From Sphingomonas sp. NFR15 (GTDB taxonomy: Bacteria > Pseudomonadota > Alphaproteobacteria > Sphingomonadales > Sphingomonadaceae): a DNA stretch of 64,000 bases. Location of the stretch: NCBI RefSeq assembly GCF_900103265.1, contig NZ_FMWX01000004.1:248001-312000 (forward strand), given 5' to 3'. Position numbers and translations under genes: made by a program. The notes under the pieces were generated by a model. It searched no databases and was not told the origin of the DNA. It was given only the letters and a program-made list of their open reading frames with translations. Positions within the stretch are counted from its first letter, which is position 1; the number at the start of each line of letters is the position of its first letter. Below are positions 7,428 through 19,145 of this stretch, in pieces.

Positions 7428-10400
7428 TCAGGAATAATAGGATTGCAGGGGCCGTACTTCAAGGTTTTGCGTCGCCAGCGCCGCGATCGCCCGTGCCGCC
7501 TCCACCCCGGCCGAGGCCGTGGTGAAGTACGGAATCTTCTGGCTGAGCGCCGCCGCGCGGATCGGCTGCGAGTCCTTCAGGCTCTGCCAGCCCTCGGTGG
7601 TGTTGAAGATTATGTCGATCCCGCCGTCCTTGATCCGGTCGACGATATGCGGCCGGCCCTGCGCCACTTTGTTGACGCGTTCGACCGGAACGCCGTTGCG
7701 CTCGAGGAAATCGGCGGTGCCGCCGGTGGCGACGATCACGAAGCCGTGATCGGCGAGTTGCCGCGTCGCCGGCAGGATGACCGGCTTGTCGCTATCCTTC
7801 ACGCTGACGAACAACGTGCCCGATTTGGGCAGCACCGTCCCCGCGCCGAGCTGCGCCTTGGCGAAGGCGATCGCGAAATCGGGGTCGATCCCCATCACCT
7901 CGCCGGTCGATTTCATCTCGGGCGACAGCACCGGATCGACACCGGGGAAGCGCGCGAACGGGAACACCGCTTCCTTGACCGCATAATAGCGGATCGCGCG
8001 GTCGATCTTGGGCAGGTCGGTCAGCTTCTCGCCTGCCATCACGCGTGCGGCGATCTTGGCGATCGGCGCGCCGATCGCCTTGGCGACGAACGGCACCGTG
8101 CGGCTGGCGCGCGGATTGACCTCGATCAGATAGACGAGGCCGTCCTTCACCGCGAACTGGATGTTCATCAGCCCGACCACCGACAGCGCCTTGGCAAGCT
8201 CGCGCGTCTGCCGCTCGATCTCGGCGATCACATCGGCGCCGAGGCTATACGGCGGGATCGAGCAGGCGCTGTCGCCCGAATGGACGCCCGCTTCCTCGAT
8301 ATGCTGGAGCACGCCCGCCACCACGACATCGGTGCCGTCGGAGATCGCATCGACATCGACCTCGATCGCATCGCGCAAATATTGGTCGATCAGCACCGGC
8401 GATGATCCCGACACCTGCACGGCGGTCTGGATATAGTCGTCGAGCTGCACCAGCGAATCGACGATCTCCATCGCGCGGCCGCCGAGCACGTAGCTCGGGC
8501 GCATCAGCACCGGATAGCCGATCCGCTCCGCCACCGCGACCGCCTCGTCACGGCTGCGCGCGATGCCGTTGGCGGGCTGGCGCAGGCCGAGCCTGTTTAT
8601 CATCGCGGCGAACCGCTCGCGGTCCTCGGCGAGATCGATTGCGTCGGGCGAGGTTCCGAGGATCGGAATGCCCGCATCCTGCAGCGCCTGCGCGAGATTG
8701 AGCGGGGTCTGCCCACCGAACTGGACGATAACACCCGCGAGCGTGCCGTTCTGCTGTTCGACGTGGAGGATTTCGAGCACGTCCTCGGCGGTCAGCGGCT
8801 CGAAATAGAGCCGGTCGGACGTGTCATAGTCGGTCGAAACCGTCTCCGGGTTGCAGTTGACCATGATCGTCTCATAGCCCGCGTCCGCCAGCGCGAAGCA
8901 GGCATGGCAGCAGCAATAATCGAACTCGATCCCCTGCCCGATCCGGTTGGGGCCGCCGCCGAGGATGACGACCTTCTTGCGGTCGGTCGGATTGCTCTCG
9001 CACTCGGGCTCGCCGAAGCTCGGCGCCTCGTAGGTCGAGTACATATAGGGCGTCTTGGCGTCGAACTCGGCCGCGCAGGTGTCGATCCGCTTGAACACGG
9101 GACGCACGCCGAGCTTGTGGCGCGCGGCGCGCACCTCCGCCTCGGTGACGCCGCCGGTCATCGCCTTCACCGCCTCGTGGATCAGCCCGGTGCCGCGCGC
9201 GATGCCGCGCTCGTTGCCACGCAGATTGGCCGACTTGAGCGCGAGATAGGCGAGCCGCTTGTCGGAGAAGCCCATCGCCTTGAGCTTGCGCATGCCCGCC
9301 GCGTCGCGCGGCAGCCCGTCATGGCACACCGCTTCCTCGGCATGGACGATCTCGGCGATCCGCTCCAGGAACCACGGGTCGTACTTCGCGATCGCATGCA
9401 CCTCGGCGACGCTGAAGCCTTCGCGCAGCGCCTGCGCGGCGACCAGCAGCCGGTCGGGCGTCGCGGTGGCGAGCGCCGCCTCGATCTCGGCGCGCGGCGC
9501 GCCCGACAGCCGCTCGACCATGTTGAAGCCGCTGAGCCCCGTCTCCAGCCCGCGCAGCGCCTTCTGGAGCGATTCATGGATGTTGCGGCCGATCGCCATC
9601 ACCTCGCCAACCGACTTCATCGCGGTCGACAGCACCGCCTCGGAGCCTTTGAACTTCTCGAACGCGAAGCGCGGGATCTTGGTGACGACATAATCGATCG
9701 TCGGCTCGAAGCTCGCCGGAGTCGCGCCGGTGATGTCGTTGGTGATCTCGTCGAGCGTATAGCCGACCGCCAGCTTGGCGGCGACCTTGGCGATCGGGAA
9801 GCCGGTCGCCTTCGACGCGAGCGCCGACGAGCGCGACACGCGCGGGTTCATCTCGATCACGACGAGCCGGCCGTCCTTGGGGTTGACCGCGAACTGCACG
9901 TTCGAGCCGCCCGTCTCCACGCCGATCTCGCGCAGCACCGCGATGCTCGCGTTGCGCATGATCTGATATTCCTTGTCGGTCAGCGTCAGCGCGGGCGCGA
10001 CGGTGATCGAATCGCCGGTATGCACCCCCATCGGATCGACATTCTCGATCGAGCAGATGATGATGCAATTGTCGTGGCGGTCGCGCACGACCTCCATCTC
10101 ATATTCCTTCCAACCGAGCAGCGATTCCTCGATCAGCACCTCGGTGGTCGGCGAGGCGTCGAGCCCCGAGCGGACGATGGTCAGGAACTCCTCGCGGTTG
10201 TACGCAACACCGCCGCCGGTGCCGCCGAGCGTGAAGCTCGGGCGGATGATCGCGGGCAGCCCGGTCTTTTCCAGTCCGGCCAGCGCCTCCTCGACGGTAT
10301 GCGCGATCGCCGAGCGCGCGGATTCGAGCCCGATCTTGTCCATCGCGTCGCGGAACTTGAGCCGGTCCTCGGCCTTGTCGATCGCGGCGGCGTCGGCGCC

Positions 10401-10748
10401 GATCATCTGCACGCCGAACTTCTCGAGCGTGCCGTCGTTATAGAGCGCCAGCGCGGTGTTGAGCGCGGTCTGCCCGCCCATCGTCGGCAGGACGGCGTCG
10501 GGCCGCTCCTTCTCGATGATCTTGGCGACGATCGCCGGCGTGATCGGCTCGACATAGGTCGCGTCGGCGAGATCGGGATCGGTCATGATCGTCGCCGGGT
10601 TCGAATTGACCAGGACGATGCGATAGCCTTCCTCGCGCAGCGCCTTGATCGCCTGCACGCCCGAATAATCGAACTCGCAGGCCTGGCCGATCACGATCGG
10701 CCCCGCGCCGATGACGAGGATGGAGGAGATGTCGGTGCGTTTTGGCAT
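7428..10748 (-). CDS. carB: Carbamoyl-phosphate synthase large subunit
   Basis: Makes carbamoyl phosphate from bicarbonate, ATP and ammonia channelled from CarA, feeding arginine and pyrimidine synthesis. The protein has 1106 residues. The two duplicated ATP-grasp halves are both visible: [30 protein letters not shown] at the start and [23 protein letters not shown] near residue 565; each half has a glycine-rich lid and [20 protein letters not shown] or [20 protein letters not shown]. The C-terminal MGS-like allosteric domain follows ([26 protein letters not shown]). The start ATG shares one base with the rraB stop (TAATG), so it is translationally coupled. Confidence 0.97.
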   Translation of the reverse strand: MPKRTDISSILVIGAGPIVIGQACEFDYSGVQAIKALREEGYRIVLVNSNPATIMTDPDLADATYVEPITPAIVAKIIEKERPDAVLPTMGGQTALNTALALYNDGTLEKFGVQMIGADAAAIDKAEDRLKFRDAMDKIGLESARSAIAHTVEEALAGLEKTGLPAIIRPSFTLGGTGGGVAYNREEFLTIVRSGLDASPTTEVLIEESLLGWKEYEMEVVRDRHDNCIIICSIENVDPMGVHTGDSITVAPALTLTDKEYQIMRNASIAVLREIGVETGGSNVQFAVNPKDGRLVVIEMNPRVSRSSALASKATGFPIAKVAAKLAVGYTLDEITNDITGATPASFEPTIDYVVTKIPRFAFEKFKGSEAVLSTAMKSVGEVMAIGRNIHESLQKALRGLETGLSGFNMVERLSGAPRAEIEAALATATPDRLLVAAQALREGFSVAEVHAIAKYDPWFLERIAEIVHAEEAVCHDGLPRDAAGMRKLKAMGFSDKRLAYLALKSANLRGNERGIARGTGLIHEAVKAMTGGVTEAEVRAARHKLGVRPVFKRIDTCAAEFDAKTPYMYSTYEAPSFGEPECESNPTDRKKVVILGGGPNRIGQGIEFDYCCCHACFALADAGYETIMVNCNPETVSTDYDTSDRLYFEPLTAEDVLEILHVEQQNGTLAGVIVQFGGQTPLNLAQALQDAGIPILGTSPDAIDLAEDRERFAAMINRLGLRQPANGIARSRDEAVAVAERIGYPVLMRPSYVLGGRAMEIVDSLVQLDDYIQTAVQVSGSSPVLIDQYLRDAIEVDVDAISDGTDVVVAGVLQHIEEAGVHSGDSACSIPPYSLGADVIAEIERQTRELAKALSVVGLMNIQFAVKDGLVYLIEVNPRASRTVPFVAKAIGAPIAKIAARVMAGEKLTDLPKIDRAIRYYAVKEAVFPFARFPGVDPVLSPEMKSTGEVMGIDPDFAIAFAKAQLGAGTVLPKSGTLFVSVKDSDKPVILPATRQLADHGFVIVATGGTADFLERNGVPVERVNKVAQGRPHIVDRIKDGGIDIIFNTTEGWQSLKDSQPIRAAALSQKIPYFTTASAGVEAARAIAALATQNLEVRPLQSYYS

Positions 10749-11107
10749 TAGTTTTTTCCGGTCTCGGCGGTGCAACCCCAGCCGTCATATTCCACGTCGT
10801 AGATCAGTTCGATCTGGAGGCATTTGAGCGTCAGCGCGCGAATGGCCTCGGGCTCGACGGTCTGCTCGATGCCGAGGAAGCTGCTCAGCTCGCCGTCCTC
10901 ATCCTCCTCACGCTCGATGAAGCGGAAGCCGAGCGTCTCGGCATCGTCCTCCAGCCGCTCCAGCGCGTCCTCATCGCCGCGAAAGCTCACATCGACCAGC
11001 CGCACGATCTCGGCGCGGTCGCCATTGGCGGCGAGGCTGGCGAGCACATCCTTGTCCGCCGCCCACTCCGCATCGAGCCGTGCGGGATCAACCTCGGGCA
11101 GCGTCAC
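10748..11107 (-). CDS. RraB-like regulator of RNase E (ribonuclease E inhibitor RraB family)
   Basis: A 119-residue acidic protein from GTG 11107: [64 protein letters not shown]. The acidic, ferredoxin-like repeat with a C-terminal YDVEYDGWG tail is the RraB/DUF695-type pattern. In E. coli RraB binds RNase E and alters mRNA decay; here that is family inference. It overlaps carA (GTGA, 4 nt) and carB (1 nt), so it is made in step with carbamoyl-phosphate synthase. There is no sign of truncation. Confidence 0.72.
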   Translation of the reverse strand: MTLPEVDPARLDAEWAADKDVLASLAANGDRAEIVRLVDVSFRGDEDALERLEDDAETLGFRFIEREEDEDGELSSFLGIEQTVEPEAIRALTLKCLQIELIYDVEYDGWGCTAETGKN

Positions 11108-12267
11108 TTGAGCAGGTCCACGAACTTGGCGAACAGGTACAGGCTGTCCTGCGGACCCGGCGACGCCTCGGGGTGATATTGCACCGAGAAGGCCGGGCGA
11201 TCGACCAGTTCCAGCCCCGCGTTCGATCCATCGAACAGCGACACATGGGTCGCGCGCGCATTCTCGGGCAGGCTCTCGCTCAGCACCGCGAAACCGTGGT
11301 TCATGCTGGTGATCTCGACGACACCGTCGCTCAGCCGCTGGACCGGATGGTTGGCGCCGCGATGCCCCTGGAACATCTTGCTGGTCTCGGCCCCCACCGC
11401 GAGCGCGAGCAACTGGTGGCCCAAGCAGATGCCGAACAGCGGCTTGCCGGTCTCCAGCAATTGCCGGATCACCGGCACGGCGTATTCGCCGGTCGCAGCG
11501 GGGTCGCCGGGGCCGTTCGACAGGAAGATGCCGTCGGGGCGAAGCGCCATCACCTCCTCGTAGGTCGCGGTCGCGGGCACCACCGACACTTTGGCGCCGG
11601 CGGCGACGAGGTTGCGGAAGATGTTGCGCTTCGACCCGTAATCGATCGCCACGACATGCGGGCGCTCGCCCGCGCCCGCGCGCTCGTCATAGCCGAAGCC
11701 GAGCCGCCAGATGCCGCCCTCCCACACGCCATGAGTCTCACGCGTCACGTCGATGGCGAGGTCCATGCCCTCCAGCCCCGGCCAGCCTTGCGCCTGCGCG
11801 AGCAGCGCGGGAATGTCGAACTTGCCCTCGGCATCATGCGCGATCACGCCGTTGGGCGCGCCACCCGCACGGATGCGCTTGGTCAGCGCGCGCGTGTCGA
11901 TGCCGGCGAGGCCGATGCGGTTGTGCCGCCGCATCCACGCGTCGAGCCGCTCGACACTGCGGAAGTTGGACGGCTCGGTCACGTCCTCGCGCACGATCAT
12001 GCCGAGCGCATGCGGTTCGTCCGCCTCGATATCGTCGGGATTGGCGCCGACATTGCCGATGTGCGGGAAGGTGAAGGTGATGATCTGCCCGGCGAACGAC
12101 GGGTCGGTCATGATCTCCTGATAGCCGGTCATCGCGGTGTGGAAACACACCTCGCCCACCGCCGCGCCCTCGACCCCGAAACCACGCCCCCACACAACGT
12201 CGCCCGATGCGAGAACCAGCACGCCAGTGGCGCCTTCGGGCGCGGAAATAGGTTTGGCGTCGGCCAT
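11104..12267 (-). CDS. carA: Carbamoyl-phosphate synthase small (glutaminase) subunit
   Basis: Hydrolyses glutamine and passes ammonia to CarB. It has 387 residues. The N-terminal domain begins GATGVLVLASGDVVWGRGFG and has AMTGYQEIMTDPSFAGQIITFTFPHIGN. The C-terminal class-I amidotransferase domain has FLSNGPGDPAA, the nucleophile loop GICLGHQLLALAVGAET, NHPVQRL, and the His/Glu site VQYHPEASPGPQDS. ATG 12267 was chosen because AAGGAG lies 12 nt upstream; an in-frame ATG at 12288 overlaps that site. First gene of carA-rraB-carB; divergent from yqeY across 134 bp. Confidence 0.97.
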   Translation of the reverse strand: MADAKPISAPEGATGVLVLASGDVVWGRGFGVEGAAVGEVCFHTAMTGYQEIMTDPSFAGQIITFTFPHIGNVGANPDDIEADEPHALGMIVREDVTEPSNFRSVERLDAWMRRHNRIGLAGIDTRALTKRIRAGGAPNGVIAHDAEGKFDIPALLAQAQGWPGLEGMDLAIDVTRETHGVWEGGIWRLGFGYDERAGAGERPHVVAIDYGSKRNIFRNLVAAGAKVSVVPATATYEEVMALRPDGIFLSNGPGDPAATGEYAVPVIRQLLETGKPLFGICLGHQLLALAVGAETSKMFQGHRGANHPVQRLSDGVVEITSMNHGFAVLSESLPENARATHVSLFDGSNAGLELVDRPAFSVQYHPEASPGPQDSLYLFAKFVDLLK

Positions 12268-12401
12268 GATCGGCGGGCACTCCTTCATTGGGTTGGCGAT
12301 GTCGCTAAGGCGCGGCAGCTAGAACCCGCAGGCGGCAGCGTCAATCTGTTATCGCCGCGCCGCTTGGGCTAAGCGGCGGGTTTGCGATTAAGGACATGAG
12401 A

Positions 12402-12854
12402 ATGATACGCGACGACATCAAGGCCGCGCTCGTCACCGCCATGAAAGCGGGCGAGAAAGCCGACACCGCCACCCTCCGCCTCATCCAGTCGGCGATCAAG
12501 AACCGCGATATCGAGGCGCGCACCGGCAAGGCCCCGGACAGCGACGACGCGCTCGTCGTCGAGGTGCTGCAGAAGATGGTCAAGCAGCGCCGCGAATCGA
12601 TCGAGATGTTCGCGAAGGGCGGCCGCCCCGAACTCGCCGACGCGGAAAGCGCCGAAATCGCGGTGATCGAACGCTTCCTCCCCCAGCAGATGAGCGAAGC
12701 CGAGACTGTGGCGGCGATCGAGGCGATCAAGGCCGAGCTCGGCGCGAGCGGCATGAAGGACATGGGCCGCGTGATGGCCGAACTGAAGGCCCGGCACGCC
12801 CAGACGCTCGACATGAGCAAGGCGAGCGGCCTGGTGAAGGCGGCGCTGAGTTAA
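12402..12854 (+). CDS. YqeY-like protein (GatB/YqeY domain)
   Basis: A 150-residue helical protein related to the tail domain of the GatB amidotransferase subunit, a domain that contacts tRNA: MIRDDIKAALVTAMKAGEKADTATLRLIQSAIKNRDIEAR, QKMVKQRRESIEMFAKGGRPELADAESAEIAVIERFLPQQMSEAE, and a C-terminal MKDMGRVMAELKAR. ATG 12402 was preferred because AAGGA is 7 nt upstream; ATG 12396 is too close. Family function as a stand-alone protein is unknown. It often sits upstream of dnaG-rpoD, as here, though repeats and a nuclease gene now separate it from dnaG. Confidence 0.9.
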   Translation: MIRDDIKAALVTAMKAGEKADTATLRLIQSAIKNRDIEARTGKAPDSDDALVVEVLQKMVKQRRESIEMFAKGGRPELADAESAEIAVIERFLPQQMSEAETVAAIEAIKAELGASGMKDMGRVMAELKARHAQTLDMSKASGLVKAALS

Positions 12855-12885
12855 GCGCCGCCCGCTGCCGAGCGCACCCTTGCTT

Positions 12886-12915
12886 CCGTTCGTGCTGAGC
12901 CTGTCGAAGCACGTG
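12886..12915. repeat. R2 repeat, left flank of GIY-YIG gene
   Basis: A single R2 copy: stem GTGCT...AGCAC around GAGCCTGTCGA, preceded by CCGTTC. It ends 52 bp before the start of the nuclease gene, and an inverted copy lies at that gene's 3' end. Confidence 0.85.
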
Positions 12916-12967
12916 CCCCAAACGCGCCCCTCTCGACGGGCGGACACGCGTCTGCCAGCATCGACAA

Positions 12968-13312
12968 ATGGCGTTCTGGGCCTACCTCCTGCGCTGCGCC
13001 GACGGCAGCTTCTACGCCGGCCACACCGATGCGCTGGAGGCGAGGATCGGCGTACACGAGGCCGGCCGCGGCGGCGATTACACCGCCCGCCGCCGGCCGG
13101 TAACGCTCGTCTGGAGCCAGGATTTCCCGAGCCGTATCGAGGCGCTGGAGGCCGAGCGCCAGATCAAAGGCTGGTCCCGCGCCAAGAAAGAGGCGCTGAT
13201 CGCTGGCGACTGGACGCGTGTCTCGCAACTGGCGGCGTCGCGTGGAACACGTGCTTCGACAAGCTCAGCACGAACGGAGTTTGATCGTGAGAGGTCTGAC
13301 AAACCGGATTGA
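12968..13312 (+). CDS. GIY-YIG nuclease family protein, embedded in R2 repeats
   Basis: A single-domain GIY-YIG endonuclease of the small YhbQ/UPF0213-like type. The motif appears as AYLLRCADGSFYAGHTDALEARIGVHEAGRGGDYTARRRPVTLV, with YAG replacing the strict YIG, followed by the catalytic Arg-bearing helix and the Glu of SRIEALEAERQIKGWSRAKKEALI. The domain ends near residue 92. The remaining 20-odd residues (GTRASTSSARTEFDRERSDKPD) are encoded by the inverted R2 copy 13248-13277 and are probably not functional. The gene lies between inverted R2 copies and separates yqeY from dnaG. Cellular role of these proteins is unknown; suggested roles are DNA repair or mobility. Confidence 0.85.
   Translation: MAFWAYLLRCADGSFYAGHTDALEARIGVHEAGRGGDYTARRRPVTLVWSQDFPSRIEALEAERQIKGWSRAKKEALIAGDWTRVSQLAASRGTRASTSSARTEFDRERSDKPD
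13248..13277. repeat. R2 repeat, inverted copy inside the 3' end of the GIY-YIG gene
   Basis: CACGTGCTTCGACAAGCTCA continuing GCACGAACGG is the inverted equivalent of the copy at 12886. It is in frame with the nuclease and supplies its C-terminal residues. Confidence 0.85.
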
Positions 13313-13318
13313 ACTCCG

Positions 13319-13348
13319 CCGCTCGTCCTGAGCTTGTCGAAGGACGTG
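13319..13348. repeat. R2 repeat, direct copy
   Basis: Stem GTCCT...AGGAC around GAGCTTGTCGA. With the copy at 13248 it forms an inverted doublet immediately after the nuclease stop codon. Confidence 0.85.
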
Positions 13349-13380
13349 CCCGAAGCACATCCGCTGCCCCAAACCTCACG

Positions 13381-13402
13381 CCCCTCCCGCGAGCGGGAGG
13401 GG
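13381..13402. repeat. Perfect hairpin upstream of dnaG
   Basis: CCCCTCCCGC-GA-GCGGGAGGGG is a perfect 10-bp stem 49 bp upstream of dnaG. No T-run follows on either strand, so it is not a standard terminator. Possibly another dispersed palindrome. Confidence 0.6.
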
Positions 13403-13451
13403 AGTTAATCCTTGCAAACCCCCGCCCGGATCTGCGATATAGAATCGCGCG

Positions 13452-15328
13452 GTGAGTCTTTCCCCCGCCTTTCTCGACGAGCTGCGCTCGCGCACGCTTC
13501 TGTCGGCGCTGATCGGCCGTACGACCAAGCTCCAGAAGGCCGGGCGCGAATTTCGCGCGTGCTGCCCGTTCCATAACGAGAAGACGCCGAGCTTCTACGT
13601 CAACGACGACAAGGGCTTCTACCATTGCTTCGGCTGTTCGGCACATGGCGACGCGATCCGCTGGCTGACCGATCAGCGCGGCCTGCCCTTCATGGATGCG
13701 GTCAAGGAACTCGCCCAGGCCGCCGGCATGGAACTGCCCGCGATGGACGCGCGCGCCGCCCAACGCGCCGAGGCCGCCAAGGGCCTGCACGAAGCCTGTG
13801 ACGAAGCCGCCGCCTGGTTCACCGAGCAACTCCACGGCCTCGCCGGCGCCGAGGCGCGCGGCGTGCTGGAGAAGCGCGGCATCCGCCCCGAGACCGCGCG
13901 TGACTTCGGCCTCGGCTTCGCGCCCGATTCGCGCGGAAAACTCAAGGCCGCGCTGAAAGACTATGGCGATCCGATGCTGGTCGAGGCCGGGCTGCTGATC
14001 TCGGTCGACGGCAAGGAACCCTACGACCGTTTCCGCGGCCGGCTGATGATCCCGATCCGCGATCAGCGCGGGCGCGCGATCGCGTTCGGCGGGCGCATCA
14101 TCGGCGACGGCGAGCCCAAGTATCTCAACTCGCCCGAAACCCCGCTCTTCGACAAGGGCCGCACGCTCTACAACCTCGACAAGGCCGCCCCCGCCGCGCG
14201 GAAAGCCGGGCGCGTGCTGGTGGTCGAAGGCTATATGGACGTGATCGCGCTCGCTCAGGCCGGCTTCGGCGAGGCGGTCGCGCCGCTCGGCACCGCGCTC
14301 ACCGAGGCGCAGCTCGAACGGCTGTGGCGGATGAGCGACGTGCCGATCCTGTGCTTCGATGGCGACGGCGCCGGGCAGAAGGCCGCGATCCGCGCCGCGC
14401 ACCGCGCGCTGCCGCTGCTCACGCCGGGGCGCAGCCTCGCCTTCGTCACGCTGCCGCAGGGGCAAGACCCCGACGATCTGGTCCGCGCCAAGGGGCCGGC
14501 CGCGTTCGAGGCGCTGCTCCGCGACACGCAGCCGCTTGTCGATCGGCTGTGGTCGCATGAACTCGCCGCCGAACCGACCACCACGCCCGAGCAGCGCGCC
14601 GGTCTCAAGGCGCGCTTCACCGAGCTTGCCAACAGCATCGCCGACAGCGACGTGAAGCACGAATATCTCGCCGACTTCCGCCGCCGTTTCGACGAACTGT
14701 TCCGCCCGCAACGCGCCCCGTTCGTGCCGCGCGCGCCCGGCGGCGGGGGCCGGCGCGCCGGGCAGCCGTGGAAACCGCCGATCGCGCCCGTGGTCGAGCA
14801 GACCAAGGCGGTGCGCGCGACCGGCATCGACCGGATTCTCGCCAAGGCGGTGCTCGCCGGGCTGATCCGTCATCCGGCCGAGATCGCGCGGCATATGGAG
14901 GTGCTCGGCTCGCTGCGGCTCGCCGATGGCGCGCTCGGGCGGCTGTTCGAGGCGGTGGTCGATCTCGCGGTCGAGGATCAGGCGCTTGATAGTGACCGCC
15001 TGCTCACCATATTGGCGTCTTCCGGTTTCGATCAAATCGCCAGCGAGTTGCTCAGGGCCGACCAGTTGCAATGCTCGTTCACCGAAAAGCATGCCGACCC
15101 GATCCGGGCGCGCGCCGATCTCGACGAGGCGATCGCAATCCTGGTCGCGCGCCCCGAGATCGATGCGGCTTTGAGCGAGGCGACAGCGGCGATGCAGTCA
15201 CGCTATTCGGACGAGGCGTTCGAACGGCAGGTGTCGCTGGTAAAAGAAAGACATGCTCTGGATACGCGGCTTGCAAATCTCGTGCAAGCGAACGAAGACG
15301 CCAGAGCTTTTAAATCCGAGGGCAGTTA

Positions 15329-15329
<1 letters not shown>
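13452..15329 (+). CDS. dnaG: DNA primase
   Basis: Synthesises RNA primers at the replication fork. It has 625 residues from GTG 13452. The N-terminal CHC2 zinc finger is intact (C38, H41, C59, C62: [21 protein letters not shown]). The catalytic core has the family motif [20 protein letters not shown] and Toprim residues in [13 protein letters not shown] near residue 255 (Glu) and [11 protein letters not shown] near 300 (DxD). A Pro/Gly-rich linker near 425 leads to the helical DnaB-interacting C-terminal domain. TTGCAA-18-GATATA lies immediately upstream and could be a promoter of a nearly leaderless mRNA. The stop shares one base with the rpoD start (TAATG). Confidence 0.97.
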
Positions 15330-17359
<2,030 letters not shown>

Positions 17360-17366
17360 TGTCGTG

Positions 17367-17392
17367 GGCCGCGTCGGTTAACCGGCGCGGCC
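17367..17392 (+). terminator. Hairpin after rpoD
   Basis: GGCCGCGTCGG-TTAA-CCGGCGCGGCC forms an 11-bp stem with one G-T pair, 8 bp after the rpoD stop. The T-content downstream is weak (AACTTGCTCC), so intrinsic termination is plausible but not certain. Confidence 0.5.
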
Positions 17393-17453
17393 AACTTGCT
17401 CCGTTCCGGTGCGGAGGCGTCGTCAGGCGCGCGTGATCGGTTAAGCGGAGGCC

Positions 17454-18323
17454 ATGTCCAAACCGGCCATGCCCCCGCATCAAGTCGCGACCGCATCGGA
17501 TCTCGTCCGCCGGTTCGGCTATTGGCAGGGTCGCGCCGCGCACGCCCCGGTGTACATCCTGCATCGCGGCCGCGCGCGGCTGGTGCTCACCTCGGTCGAG
17601 ATCATGGACGCGCTGTGCGCGACGCATCCGGCCGGGCAGAGCGGATTGAGCCCCGATCTCGCCGCCGTGCTCGACCGGATCGACGATCGCGTGCTCCTCG
17701 CCGATACCGGGCAACGGATCGTCGGCGCGAGCATCGCCGCACGGAACGCCTTCGGCGCGCTGGCCGAACCGGGCGCCACGCTCGCCGGGCTCGTCACGGA
17801 AAGCGCCCGATCACGCCTCGCCATATCCGCCGAACGCGCGCTGCGCACGGCGGCGCCGGTCGCGCTCGATCTGCCGATGCGGCTCAATTCCGGCCACCGG
17901 CTCAACCTGCTGATCGACGCCTGGCCCGGCGGGCTGATGCTGATCGCGCGCGATCCCAGCGATCCGCGTGCTGATGCCGATGCGCTCGCCGCCGCGATCA
18001 CCGCGACCGGCAACGTCGCCGCCGCGCGGATCGACACGCGCGGCCACCTCGAATCGGCGTCTCCCGCGCTCGCCAGCCTGTGCGGCCAACCCGCCGAGGC
18101 ACTCGCCGGCACCGCCTTCGCCGCCTTGTTCGCGCCCGCGTCGCAGCAGGCGGTGCGCGACACACTCGACCGGGTCTTCACCTCGGCGGCGCGCCTTCAG
18201 ATCACCGCGATGCTGCCGTCCGGCCAGGGCGCCGCGCGCCGCGCGCGGATCGGTCTCGCCCCGCGCCGCGCTGGCGCGGCGATCAACGGCATCACCGCGC
18301 TGCTCGTCGTGCCGCCCGGGTGA
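17454..18323 (+). CDS. PAS-domain protein with a Phd/YefM-antitoxin-like N-terminus
   Basis: A 289-residue soluble protein. Residues about 9-50 (HQVATASDLVRRFGYWQG...APVYILHRGRARLVLTSVEIMDAL) follow the Phd/YefM pattern: a VSxxExR-type helix, then PVxIxxRGRxxxVLxSxExxxxL. The rest has two PAS-like units: ILDR-IDDRVLLADTGQRIVGASIAARNAFG (near 80-180) and AARIDTRGHLESASPALASLCGQ (near 190-280). No kinase, cyclase or effector domain is present. ATG 17454 has GGAGG only 2 nt away; ATG 17469 is possible. It follows rpoD by 94 bp behind a likely terminator. Ligand and partner are unknown. The antitoxin resemblance is pattern-based; a DNA-binding sensory regulator is the simplest idea. Confidence 0.65.
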   Translation: MSKPAMPPHQVATASDLVRRFGYWQGRAAHAPVYILHRGRARLVLTSVEIMDALCATHPAGQSGLSPDLAAVLDRIDDRVLLADTGQRIVGASIAARNAFGALAEPGATLAGLVTESARSRLAISAERALRTAAPVALDLPMRLNSGHRLNLLIDAWPGGLMLIARDPSDPRADADALAAAITATGNVAAARIDTRGHLESASPALASLCGQPAEALAGTAFAALFAPASQQAVRDTLDRVFTSAARLQITAMLPSGQGAARRARIGLAPRRAGAAINGITALLVVPPG

Positions 18324-18427
18324 ACACCGTTAAGCCGATCTACACCACGTCTTTACGCGCTTCGTATAAATCGTGGCCTCATACCGGACACACCAGTGAC
18401 ATTTTCGAAAAGAGACACGCCGACTTC

Positions 18428-19087
18428 ATGGCGATCGAGGCACCATCGATGAATCCAGCCGATGACGCCTGGCACATGCTCGCCGCCCTCGCGGCGACCG
18501 ATGGCAGCGCGGCGCATCCGCGCGTCGCCGCGCTCGCCGCACCCGCCGCCGCCCGGCGAGATGTGGCGGACGCCGTCCACGCGGTCTGCACGATCCACGG
18601 GCGTTATCTGTTCGAGGACACCGCGCTCGCTCGCGACGAAGCCACAGCCGACTGGTTCGCGCGGGTCACCACCGCCTTCACCAACGAACGCGCCTATCTC
18701 GCACATCTCACCGCCGCCGTCGGCCCCCTGCCCTCCACGCCCGGCCAGGCGCAGGCCGATGCCGCTTTCGCCAGCCAGCGCCACGCCTTCGACATGCTCG
18801 CCCGCTCCGACCGGAAGGGTTGCGCGCTCGGTGCGGCGGTCGCGTTGGTGCTCGACTGGGAGGCGATCCGCACCGTGCTCGACGCCGCCGCCGCGCGCTT
18901 CGGCGTCGCGGTGCCCCCGTCGGAACTGCCCGACCGCACCGATCTCGCCGCGTTCGTCGCGACGGTCGGCGATTCGCCCGCGATCCGGCGCGCCATCGCG
19001 TTCGGCGCGCAACAGGTCTTCGCGCAGCATCGCGGGCTCTGGAGCCTGCTCGAAGCCCGCGCCAGCGCCCGCGACCATCACGGTTGA
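18428..19087 (+). CDS. Uncharacterised protein
   Basis: A 219-residue, alanine-rich helical protein with no signal peptide or membrane segment: MAIEAPSMNPADDAWHMLAALAATDGSAAHPRVAALA, VHAVCTIHGRYLFEDTALARDEATADWFARVTTAFTNERAYLAHLTAAVG, FASQRHAFDMLARSDRKGCALGAAVALVLDWEAIRTVLDAAAARFG. I do not recognise the family firmly. Repeated helices with conserved His, Cys and Asp (HAVCTIHG, SERKGCALGAA-like) suggest a helical bundle. ATG 18428 is the first start in the frame past the intergenic region; ATG 18449 is also possible. Downstream, a GFA gene follows by 58 bp in the same direction. Confidence 0.6.
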   Translation: MAIEAPSMNPADDAWHMLAALAATDGSAAHPRVAALAAPAAARRDVADAVHAVCTIHGRYLFEDTALARDEATADWFARVTTAFTNERAYLAHLTAAVGPLPSTPGQAQADAAFASQRHAFDMLARSDRKGCALGAAVALVLDWEAIRTVLDAAAARFGVAVPPSELPDRTDLAAFVATVGDSPAIRRAIAFGAQQVFAQHRGLWSLLEARASARDHHG

Positions 19088-19145
19088 GCGGCTTGCGCGA
19101 ACGCGCGCGACGCCCTTATCCTCGGGCCGACCTATGGGGGATGCG

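Noticed and set aside
7334..7462. N-terminal extension of GreA
   Set aside because: The added residues are not GreA-like and would overlap the 3' end of carB.
8763..10751. Long plus-strand open frame (662 codons) opposite carB
   Set aside because: Composition is Arg/Asp/His-rich and lacks any fold signature; it is the codon shadow of carB in GC-rich DNA.
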